From Ectocarpus siliculosus (lineage: Eukaryota; Sar; Phaeophyceae; Ectocarpales; Ectocarpaceae): 27,547 bases of DNA. A program made the translations under genes and the position numbers. Within the stretch, counting starts at the first letter, position 1. Each line of letters starts with the position of its first letter. The notes below the pieces were generated by a model. That model saw only the letters and a list, made by a program, of their open reading frames with translations. It did no database searches and was not told the DNA's origin. Below, piece after piece: positions 21,501-27,547 of this stretch. The stretch lies in the NCBI GenBank assembly GCA_000310025.1, contig FN647863.1, positions 17,606 through 45,152 of the forward strand. The letters are read 5' to 3'.

Positions 21501-22057
21501 GGTTCACGTTGACGAAACGGATCTGGAAGCCGTCCACCAGTGCATCGGGCTCAGGACCGCCGAGGCTGAACACGAAGTCCTCGGGGTTGAACAAGGTGAT
21601 TTGTTGCTGAACGCACGAAGGGGAAACACGAAGGGCAGCATCGAAATCAGGGGGGCGTTGTCGAGCCATCGACAGCACTGAGGGAGTAAAAGCATGTCGT
21701 GGCTAGTCGAGAAATAATGAGCTGGTCCATACAGCAAAATTGTAGCAACGAATCGCCGGACCAAGCTCTCGGGCTCGGGCCGATGTTTTGCACGCTGCAT
21801 GCGCACTCCCGATGTGCCGGAGTCCTGCTCTACAGCAGCGCGCAGCCGAGCACCGGACCACAAACTTCGTCTGCGCTGCTCGCTACAGTAGCTACAGCCA
21901 TGGTACCGCAGTAGAACATGACTGTATGTAAAGCGCCTCTCTTGTTCTTTCATGGCTTTATCTGTACCTGCGCAGTGACGACGCCGGAAGCCTGCACCGT
22001 AGACGGCATGAGCCCAGCGGCAATGACAAATCCAGCAGCAGCGCAGAAGGTCTTCAT
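12520..22057 (-). CDS. Germin/spherulin-like cupin, secreted, four exons
   Basis: This is a single-domain cupin of the germin/spherulin 1A type; relatives are extracellular metal-binding proteins, some with oxalate oxidase or superoxide dismutase activity. Exons on the minus strand: 22057-21968 (signal peptide MKTFCAAAGFVIAAG), 21606-21403, 13144-12902 and 12705-12520. All junctions are phase 0: GCGCAG|gtacag to gttcag|CAACAA, ACGGAG|gtgaac to cacag|ATGTTG, ATCCAG|gtgcgt to cacag|GCTTCG. The joined product has 240 residues. Box 1 reads LPHIHPRATE with ligands His91, His93 and Glu98; box 2 reads FFPQGLIHYQQN with His140. The junction of exons 2 and 3, HPRATE/MLYVIKGE, matches the unbroken germin motif. 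The C terminus has the CLQRC pair (Cys207, Cys211) typical of spherulin-type members and an acidic Asp/Tyr tail. Introns are 361, 8,258 and 196 bp. The huge second intron contains a retroelement in reverse orientation. Substrate and activity cannot be read from sequence. Confidence 0.9.
13893..13952. repeat. 13-bp inverted repeat
   Basis: caggtttatccgg at 13893-13905 is repeated as its exact reverse complement at 13940-13952, around a 34-nt loop. It could be a hairpin or a remnant transposon end. Nothing else in the flanks supports either reading. Confidence 0.7.
14109..14481. repeat. Two further CCCATGGG clusters and a perfect hairpin
   Basis: Octamers start at 14109, 14120 and 14131, and again at 14409 and 14474, with near copies between (for example gccatggg near 14463). 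At 14184-14206 gaagtgccca and tgggcacttc form a perfect 10-bp stem with a 3-nt loop. The flanking words cattggcc and gcccatgg recur in both sub-clusters. These are the same palindromic family as at 10451-10537. Confidence 0.8.
14703..14965 (+). repeat. Split direct repeat A1 (left end)
   Basis: It begins aggaaggtttgttcg and ends ggcagtttagaaaa. Its length of 263 bp equals A2, and I find about two differences (gaatcattag/gaattattag and gcgtgtg/gcgcgtg). The left flank ends attaaaaat, resembling the aaaataaaa that precedes A2. Confidence 0.9.
15022..15028 (+). promoter_or_regulatory. TATA-box-like site in the element leader
   Basis: ccATATAAAggt lies 57 bp after A1 and follows a GC-box-like gggcgggacggg at about 14966, in the orientation of the element's genes. 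The absence of this block after A2 fits a promoter that drives full-length transcripts from the 5' end only. Inference from motif and position. Confidence 0.4.
15141..15468 (+). repeat. 164-bp tandem duplication with a nested ~45-bp repeat
   Basis: gataagcggcggcaagcc starts at 15141 and at 15305, and the two 164-bp units are nearly identical. Inside each unit a block of about 45 bp (gcggttcrtcccaaccgaga ... ctgaagaaaaaaa) also occurs twice, so there are four copies of the short block. The reverse frame gives an apparent ORF that is only repeat translation. Confidence 0.85.
16021..16120 (-). ncRNA. tRNA-like / pol III-type fragment (weak)
   Basis: On the minus strand 16051-16035 forms a perfect T-arm, GCGAG-TTCGAAC-CTCGC, which is also a good pol III B box. 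The following GTGTCAC can pair with an upstream GTGATGC as an acceptor stem with two G-T pairs. A T-run that could terminate pol III lies about 25 nt further. A convincing D arm and anticodon arm are missing, so this is a degenerate tRNA or the head of a tRNA-derived SINE rather than a working tRNA. Confidence 0.3.
16302..17703 (+). repeat. Minisatellite of 18 hairpin-forming units
   Basis: A 39-bp core occurs 18 times, starting at 16302, 16401, 16500, 16557, 16652, 16750, 16807, 16902, 16996, 17079, 17173, 17230, 17314, 17408, 17464, 17514, 17571 and 17666. The core is cagcacggg, a 21-nt loop containing cgccaatgagtggaagca, and cccgtgctg; the 9-nt arms are reverse complements. Spacings cluster near 50-57, 83-84 and 94-99 bp, giving a higher-order pattern with two linker types (gttaaccgatctcaaaaag... 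and catatgtgttgtcag). Copies at 16996 and 17230 lack part of the core. The many overlapping ORFs (GRANEWKHP, SARDAPMSGS) are repeat translations. Confidence 0.92.
17938..18975 (+). pseudogene. gag-like ORF with coiled coil and CCCH zinc finger, frameshifted
   Basis: Coding segments in series: RAIDYAHDEEEKKCSRNAAL (frame 0, from about 17985), DTFDTTHEEVYRAIGGELDG and SREASSGILLASARDRHPR (frame 2), LASLRGLVDGLREELQ with heptad-like spacing (frame 0, a likely coiled coil), then GYCFAFNSSSGC..C..H (frame 1, 18740-18801). The last is a C-x8-C-x4-C-x3-H finger followed by a Gly/Ala-rich tail ending at TAG 18973. The order of helical region, coiled coil and C-terminal finger fits ORF1/gag proteins of YR retrotransposons, which package RNA. 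At least three frame changes mean it cannot make one protein. No ATG fits the first segment. Confidence 0.55.
19141..20223 (+). CDS. Tyrosine recombinase of the split-direct-repeat element
   Basis: This encodes a DNA strand-exchange enzyme that would integrate the element's circular copy. From ATG 19141 it is 360 residues with no interruption; the frame is open further upstream but has no earlier ATG I trust. Residues 1-100 form the SAM-like DNA-binding part (SSRRTYTSGFNSW). Catalytic residues: Arg151 in FITRSDE, Lys202 in GHKADQ, His290 and Arg293 in HSLRIGGAT, Trp317 in GKWRSD and Tyr325 in AYKPYAR (Tyr322 is the alternative nucleophile). The HSLRIGGAT and W-S-D-AY-x-x-Y motifs are those of DIRS/Ngaro-type recombinases. 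Repeat B1 begins 42 bp after the stop, and the gag-like ORF ends less than 170 bp upstream. All catalytic positions are present, so it may be active. Confidence 0.9.
   Translation: MQLVEHSVASSSRRTYTSGFNSWCTFRRLTEKPKFLGQRAGDLHVWELIDFVAWCFESEGNLASTISGKLTAVQHFHRLEASVELDLSSPMLKCALRGIARNHVAVGTIRRVRLPVSWRMLLDGESASQNWGEGGRVMWLCLCLSYLFITRSDEVFANDAGRVHEAHCLTRADVALFAGETQLVFSHYRRADRVEMRFRGHKADQEQKGNIRVRTRDEVTGPQSGVRARGGAVALVVELLSCHATLPDSAPLASYRSGRAVRVVRYTAALRAVREVVAKSGRNPQEYALHSLRIGGATALASGGDIAERVIQREGKWRSDAYKPYARNNVEDSRRVSRKLTDGSRIVSRQPGEGTVWGNG
20266..20504 (+). repeat. Split direct repeat B1
   Basis: 239 bp from ggtgttgtagaatggtg to the aaaacaaaataaaa end, where A2 begins. It differs from B2 at about four positions (ttgttcag/ttggtcag, cagtggtag/cagtcgtag, cggatag/cggctag, cgtgggtc/cgtgcgtc). 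The junction B1-A2 mimics a head-to-tail joint of the element's two ends. Confidence 0.9.
20504..20766 (+). repeat. Split direct repeat A2
   Basis: 263 bp, the partner of A1. It is followed by 68 bp of unrelated sequence (tcccgccctccc...) before B2. Confidence 0.9.
20835..21073 (+). repeat. Split direct repeat B2 (right end)
   Basis: 239 bp, the partner of B1, ending in aaaataaaa at the element's right border; cacacagcc of the host intron follows. No target-site duplication is evident, as expected for tyrosine-recombinase integration. Confidence 0.9.
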
Positions 22058-23279
22058 GTTAATCGCGAATGGGGAGCTGGCGAAGGGTACGTTTGACGGA
22101 GAGGAGAGGAAGAGAGAGGAGCAGACCTGAGGTGGTTTGGTGTGTGTGTGGTGTGGTTGGGCGAGGAGGTGTGAGAGGGGTGCGCGGTTTCGACGGCGCA
22201 ATGTGAAAAGGCTGCCGGCATCAAAGATCTGGGTTATTTTTTTCCGAATGAATGTTCTTCTCTCTCGGCGTTCGGGACGTCGGTGCGTTGTTCATCCGCG
22301 CCTCTCGGAAAAAATTGCGGGCAATTGCCGCCGCGAAAAAGCTCACCTACACTAACCCTAACACTAACCCTTAGCTTAGCTAATCTAGGGTTACCTGGCA
22401 TAGAGTGCAGAGAGGCGAGCGGAGTGGCCTAGACTATCTGTCGTTGACTTTTATTGGCTTGCGGACCCTTTGGGCCCATTTTTTTTTCGCTTTTCGTATA
22501 CCTTTTTTTGGGTAAGTTTGCCTGTGACCAGGGGAATCGACCCCGTCAAGTGTTAGACAATACAGTCGTACGGACAGAAGAAGGAAAAAACTCTTACTGT
22601 AGGCAGAGAGAACGAAACGGTTTCTAATGTGAAGACAACAACAACAGCAACAACACATTTATGTACATGCTGAAACCGTGACGCCATGACTACGCGGCGC
22701 CAGCGGGGGACCAACACGCGGAAAACAGGGAGTAAATGTTTCACCGCCGTGTGTATGTTGTGTTTTTCTTCGGGGTGATTGCACAACCGACGAACCAACT
22801 ACCCAACGCATTCCTTCTACACCTTCCCAGAATAAGAAAAACATACAGAGAGACGCACAGGATGGCTACCAAACTGTCTTGTCGACCCTTTTATCCACGC
22901 GGAAGATATCACTGTGTGCTGCTCGGGAAATCGTGGGGAAACAGCACTTTCGTTGACTCTATGAATTCATTGCTAACCTACATGGGTGCTCATCTCCCGC
23001 ACAATTTTTTTTACTCTTTATTTTCAGCACAATTATCACTAGATAGGATTCCATACTCGGGCTCTTGCGTCGTGTTGACGTTAGCCCGAGCCGCTGGCGT
23101 CGTCAGGAAAATTACGCCCAATACCAACCGGGCACACAATTGGGGAGCTGTGGCAGGTTTGCGCTTGTGGATTCGTGTGCTGCAGCGGAAGCACGGCAGT
23201 GGGTTGTGTGGGTAGATGTTGCTCTCTCCAAGCACCAGAAAAGTCAGTCATACACACTATCGTTATGACAGTCAGGTCA
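22058..23279. other. Intergenic region between divergent genes
   Basis: This holds the promoter side of the cupin gene (minus) and of the unknown gene (plus). The strand directly upstream of the cupin ATG is purine-rich (ggagaggagaggaagagaga). A short telomere-like actaaccctaacactaaccc lies near 22350. The 159-residue plus frame at 22736-23215 and the minus frames at 23011-23329 overlap each other and show no domain or splice context, so I do not call them genes. Confidence 0.5.
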
Positions 23280-23402
23280 CTCACTTTCATAAGAGTCAGC
23301 TGACTCTTATGAAAGTGAGGTGGGTGCACATTACTAACAGTCAGTTTGGGGACTTTTATAAAAGTGAAACGACTGTCAGCTGACCCTTACGAAAGTGAGG
23401 TG
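23280..23402. repeat. 40-bp perfect palindrome and a diverged second copy 80 bp downstream
   Basis: 23280-23299 (ctcactttcataagagtcag) and 23300-23319 are exact reverse complements with no loop. The right half recurs at 23375-23402 with two changes (gtcagctgacccttacgaaa). Between them ggacttttataaaagtg (about 23351) is itself near-palindromic and TATA-like. The second copy ends exactly at the ATG of the following gene. It could be a promoter element or the end of a MITE. Confidence 0.85.
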
Positions 23403-26400
23403 ATGGCGGCGGGCGGGGGAGAAGCAGCCGCCGCCGTGGCCGCGGCTGCTGCTGGGAAAGCAGCGGCTGCCATGCCTTCGGCAACGGCGGAGGGAGGGGG
23501 GGGGGCTGCGGCAGCGGGAGAGGGCCGTGCGAGGAAGCCCCCGAAAAGCAAGAAAGACCAAGACCACGCCGTCAAAGCCGCGAGAATCAAGGGCGACAAG
23601 AAGAAAATAGCCGAGATAGCAGCCACCACACGCCAGATGTCGGACGCCTCGAAGGCAGCGTGGAGGGCGTCTATGGCGGCACTCGAGAAGTAACAGAAGG
23701 CTAGGAGCGAGCGAAAAGCGATCAAGAAGCACGCCGCCAACTCTGCCGCCTCCGCTGCTATTCAGGTGCGACCCCCCTCACACTCACACGTTTTTGTGCA
23801 GCAGCCGTGTGGTTCTTGTCTGGCCGTGCTTGGATGGGTTGCGTGTTGCACGTTGTGGTTCCGCGTCAAACCTACTCGTCCTTTCCACCATTCTGTCCTC
23901 TCCCAGCATTTTTCGCAAGGTTCCTTTTTGCCCGTCCTTCCAGGCGCCGACATGTACGATGTAATACTCCGTAGGTATTATTTTTTTTCGTCGGTTGCGT
24001 CACTTCCAGCAAGCGAATGAATTCCACGAGGCACGAGAGGAGAAGAGAAGGAACTGAAGAACGTTGCAGCGGGAAGCACCGGCGCTGAGGCCACGGCGCG
24101 GGCTTCGATGGCAAGTGGGTCAGGGAGCGGGGGCGTGCCGGATCACGAGGTGGGTTCCCCGCAGTGTTTCCCCTCGGTTGTTTTGGCCGACATACACTAG
24201 GGTCAATCTTTGTGCAGCTCTCCTTCGTGCTCGTTGTGGAGCTGCATCTACTTTGGGTGTACGCGTTGATGGAAATGCTAACTACGCCCCCACACGTCAT
24301 TCTCCATTCTCGCTTCCGCGAAAGATGTACCATCTTCCGCAATACTTCCACACTCCATGTGTACCATCATCATGCACGCATTATTCTGACCTACAGTACG
24401 CGACAAATGTCCCACTTTTATCGTCGGCGCTTGTCCCATTTTCATGCACGGGTGTAGAGGATCTTGAACTTTTCAAAATAGAGAAATTGCTGTTGCGAAA
24501 GGGTATCGAAGAGTAAAGTACCATGGCCTCGCAACTATATTTTGCGTATGTTCGGGCCGACATACCCCCCTGGTTCACTTGTTTGAAAAATATTTGCACG
24601 CTGTGCGCGACGCTGCTTTGTCGCAGCTTGCCGAAATTCGTTTGCTCCAGGCCCGACTCAAGGCGGCAGAGCACGCGGCCGAGATCAGTCGACTAAAGCG
24701 CGCAGTGGCCGGCGGTGGAGATGGCCTCTCTGCCAACGGCAATCACGACCACGCCGCCTTCACGGGGGAGCCGTCGGCTGGAGACGCCCAGGGTGCAAGC
24801 GGTGAGAGACTAGGTCTTCAATATAGATGGGCCGCCATCCTCGGTTCCCTAGAACACTGCGCTACGCTAATCATTACATAGTGGTTCGTTTGTTCGCCGT
24901 GTGATATGAGCAGTATCCAGATCCATCCACCGCGTTTGTTTGTTTTCTTAGGCATTGGGAAACCTCGCTTTGGGCACCGGCGTCGGTGCGGGCCCCGGCC
25001 CTGCATGTGCTCCCGCCATGTTTGGTCCACCGATTGTAACAGCCGTCCCTTTTGATGGGTTTCGTTTGTTTGGTTGCGTGGGAATGTTAGGGTCGGTAGG
25101 TGTCGAACCTTTACCTTTATATGTTTTCGTGCGGTCAGGCGCTGACTTTGCGTCGGAAGGACAGCTATAGTCATGACACTAGACGCCTTAAATCACTTGA
25201 CCAGACCGCATTTCCCACTGCTTGCGATTGCCCTTCTTGTCGGCTTTGAGACCTTTATTAGTATAAATATTTAAAACAATAGACTTATGCGCCAACCCTT
25301 ACCTCTATATTGTCCTCCAACTTGCATTGATTCTCCAACTTGCAGGGGCAGACGCCAATATGGAGGAGGAGTGCCGCGGCGAGGGCGGCGGCGACGACGA
25401 CGACGACGACCCCCCACTGCGCAAGTTTGCCTCCAGTGTGTCCGCGTTGAGGAAAGACGGCGGCAGCAGGATGACCTACGGCAAGGTGTCGATCGAGAGC
25501 ATGCGGTGCTGGAAGGAGTGCTACGACGATCTTCAAGGAACCCGCACTGCTGGTCGTGCCCAGCTCACCGCGATTATGGACGGCTCTACGTCGAGGAAGA
25601 AGGGGGCAGATGGTCAGAAGGTCACGACGAAGGTTACTGCCCCGTTGGTTCCCGGCTGCACCATGTCGACCGCCGGAAGGTGAGCAACGGGTTGGGCGAA
25701 TATGTTGTTGGGATGTAACCTTGTGGTAGGTGTATCCCTGGATGTGATAAGCACTGTGTAGAGACAGTGTGCAAAGGCTCAGAGTGACTGTTACGTACAC
25801 TTGTTGAACGACCAGATTGATGGTTGAAAGTGGCGCTTAGTTGGCCGAAAGGTAAGGAAAGAGGAAAGAGATAAGAGTGATCGAGTGGGGGCGAGCACCG
25901 CGGGGGGCGAGCGTCCAAGCTATCACGGAAAGATGCACACACACGGGACATTGCAATATCCCTGTCACGCTAGCAGGCGGTTAATCCGACCTCTAGGAAC
26001 AACGCAAGAATATCGTAACGGACAATGGTCTCTTCCAAATGGTCCGATAATTCTCCTGAGGTGAATACCTACGTGCTGTGTCCACAGTAGTACAAATACT
26101 AATGACTGACATTGAATTACCAACATATGTAACGTACAGACAACTGCTTTGTTTCAGAGCCCCCAGTCTACTACCCTTCTCCATCAAACATTAATGAAGC
26201 CTTTTGGCAATACTCCCCCCCCCCTCGCGAACAACTGAACTGCTTTGATCAGGTGGCTCACAATCCTCTCGGCGATCAATGTTTGCCACAAGAAATCCTG
26301 CTGCACGAAGGATTCCACGATCGAGCACGCTCTACTGAAGCATCCCATCCCCAAGGCCCAGAAGCCTACCCCCCTCCCCGGCAAGTGTAAGACGGGCGGT

Positions 26401-26490
26401 GCCGAGAAGCGGAAGACGGGCAAGAGTTCGTTTTTTTTTTGTTTGCCCTTTAGCCTAAGCCTAGCGATATCGTCGGCATATTCGTTGTGA
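23403..26490 (+). pseudogene. Five-exon gene of unknown function with an in-frame TAA
   Basis: I do not recognise the family. Exons: 23403-23765 (Ala/Gly-rich, then a basic helix with KKDQDHAVKAARIKG and SKAAWRASMAALEK), 24010-24149, 24627-24801 (coiled coil LAEIRLLQARLKAAEHAAEI), 25346-25679 (acidic DDDDDDPP, then MRCWKECYDDLQG) and 26253-26490 (basic KAQKPTPLPGKCK, stop 26488). Borders agree in phase: AUU-CAG|gtgcga to ttccag|CAA (0), CACGAG|gtgggt to tcgcag|CTT (0), AAGCG|gtgaga to tgcag|GGG (1), GGAAG|gtgagc to gatcag|GTGG (2). TAA at 23691-23693 interrupts exon 1, yet coding-like sequence (QKARSERKAIKKHAAN) continues in frame to the donor. In exon 2 the frame EFHEAREEKRRN meets TGA; a one-base shift, or a later acceptor before GAACTGAAG, restores it. 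It may be a recent pseudogene or a coiled-coil nuclear or transposon-partner protein. Confidence 0.5.
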
Positions 26491-26716
26491 CTTGGAGAAT
26501 TATAGCGGCATGTTCGTGTTGTAGGCTGGCCTCCTCTAGACTCGGCGCCAATCAACGGCGCGGGAGGGGGGCGGAAGGAAACAGGGAGGGAACAGAGCAA
26601 ACGAAAAGGGGCCGCCCGTTTCCCCCGGCATTTTGGGGATTGAAGCTGATTAGTTTTTTTTTTGTGTTATTTTTTCCCCCCCCCCCCCGTTTTTTTTTTT
26701 TTTTTTTTTTTTTTTT
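26491..26716. other. Homopolymer-rich non-coding stretch
   Basis: A purine-rich block (gggaggggggcggaaggaaa) is followed by short T runs, a C run near 26677-26688 and a T run ending at 26716. No gene is supported; the apparent Phe/Lys-rich ORFs are translations of these runs. Read on the minus strand, the T run is a poly-A tract next to the direct repeat at 26717. Confidence 0.6.
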
Positions 26717-26880
26717 GGCGGTAACCATAATGGTGGTCGAGTAGATCATGTTGTGCGGGGTCGAGAAACCTCACTCCGCGCAACGGGGGATGATCGCACC
26801 ATGTTGTGTTAAAATGGTCAAGCTTCCTCGAGGCAGTTACACAGTGCTTACTACTGTCTCTGGAAGTGAAAGCACCAGAA
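26717..26880. repeat. Direct repeat, left copy
   Basis: This 164-bp block begins ggcggtaaccataatggtgg after a T run and ends aagtgaaagcaccagaa. It recurs at 27384-27547 with about seven substitutions. Both copies are preceded by a T run. Confidence 0.9.
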
Positions 26881-27133
26881 AATAAATTAAGTCATACGTA
26901 GCTGTCATCCGTACGCAAGGAAGTAAGCACAAGATGCCGAACACCCTTAGCAGGATGCAGCTCCCCCTTCATGCGCCTCGCCAAATACCTCACGGCGTTT
27001 CGCGCTTGGTGATGTGAGACCCTGGTCCGGTGAGACCCCGGCGTGTTCCGTCCCGGTTTTGTAGGGATGGGAGGTCAATGGTCAAAGGATTACGGCATGC
27101 ACGATTAGGAGTACCCCCCCCCCCCCCCGCCCT

Positions 27134-27320
27134 TGCCATCGGGGTTGGGTTTTCGTCGCTTGGCAACGACGTTGCAAAACAAGCCGCCCCCCCCGGTGTT
27201 TGCCATCGGGGTTTGGGTTTTCGTCGCTTGGCAACGACGTTGTAAAACAAGCCCCCCACTCGGTGTTTGCCATCGGGATTGGGTTTTCGTCGCTTGGCAA
27301 CGACGTTGTAAAACAAGCCA
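27134..27320. repeat. 67-bp minisatellite, three copies
   Basis: Units start tgccatcggg at 27134, 27201 and 27268. Each has gggttttcgtcgcttggcaa, then cgacgttgyaaaacaagcc. The core cgtcg-cttggcaa-cgacg can form a small hairpin. A C run sits before the first unit. ORFs on both strands here are repeat translations. Confidence 0.9.
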
Positions 27321-27383
27321 ATTCACTTCGTGAACTCGGCAACCAGGTTACCGTCTTTTTCTTTTACCTCTGGTTTTTTTTTT

Positions 27384-27547
27384 GGCGGTAACCATAATGG
27401 TGGTCGAGTAGATCATGTTGTGCGGGGTCGAGAAACCTCACTCCGCGCAACGGGGGATGATCGCACCACGTTGTGTTAAAATGGTCAAGCTTCTTCGAGG
27501 CAGTTACACAGTGCGTACAACAGTCTCTGGAAGTGAAAGCACCAGAA
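27384..27547. repeat. Direct repeat, right copy (cut by window end)
   Basis: Same block as 26717-26880, offset by 667 bp, still matching at the last base of the window. The repeat may therefore be longer on this side, although the left copy shows what follows (aataaattaagtcatac). Confidence 0.85.

Noticed and set aside
12520-21678. Two separate partial cupin genes
   Set aside because: The halves are complementary, not overlapping, and the GT/AG borders join in phase to restore the germin motif exactly.
14285-22380. Telomere-like TTAGGG matches near 4956, 14299 and 22350
   Set aside because: Each has at most two or three imperfect units, too few to call an interstitial telomere or a chromosome end.
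22736-23215. 159-residue plus-strand ORF as a gene
   Set aside because: No domain, signal or splice context, and it is overlapped by equally long minus frames; it is probably a chance open frame.
26552-26749. Lys-rich / Phe-rich ORFs near 26600-26750
   Set aside because: They are translations of the poly-T and poly-C tracts.

Overview
The window reads as nuclear DNA of a eukaryote rich in introns and repeats. Genes are broken into short exons with GT..AG borders, there are long non-coding stretches, minisatellites and relics of several transposon classes, and no operons or Shine-Dalgarno-led gene runs. FNIP-like 22-23-residue repeats, a KDZ transposase, tyrosine-recombinase elements and a secreted spherulin/germin-like cupin together suggest a stramenopile such as a brown alga. 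That placement is inference from gene content; the sequence has no diagnostic marker.

Layout, left to right. (1) 790-4851, minus strand: a KDZ (Kyakuja-Dileera-Zisupton) transposase gene. Several exon borders can be placed to the base and the C-terminal half looks intact. (2) 5411-7451, plus: a tyrosine-recombinase (Crypton-like) pseudogene broken by frameshifts, a TAG and a 122-bp tandem duplication. (3) 7606-8551, plus: a decayed gene of about twelve FNIP/LRR-like repeats. (4) 8560-11090: short duplications, weak ORFs and a cluster of CCCATGGG palindromes. (5) 11104-12388, plus: coding-looking segments of unknown function in three frames. (6) 12520-22057, minus: a four-exon, 240-residue germin/spherulin-type cupin with signal peptide and all four metal ligands. 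(7) 23403-26490, plus: a five-exon gene of unknown function whose splice phases agree but which has an in-frame TAA. (8) 26500-27547: homopolymer tracts, a 67-bp minisatellite and a pair of 164-bp direct repeats 667 bp apart, the second running to the window edge.

The main discovery is inside the cupin gene. Its second intron is 8,258 bp long and holds a 6.4-kb element in the opposite orientation. The element has split direct repeats in the order A1 - internal - B1 A2 - B2 (A 263 bp, B 239 bp, B1 abutting A2). This is the terminal architecture of Ngaro/PAT-type tyrosine-recombinase retrotransposons. It carries a decayed gag-like ORF with coiled coil and CCCH finger and an intact 360-residue tyrosine recombinase, but no reverse transcriptase or RNase H. 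Its 5' part contains an 18-copy minisatellite in which each unit can form a stem-loop. A1/A2 and B1/B2 differ at only about 2 and 4 positions, so the insertion looks young, and the host gene's exons still join in frame across it.
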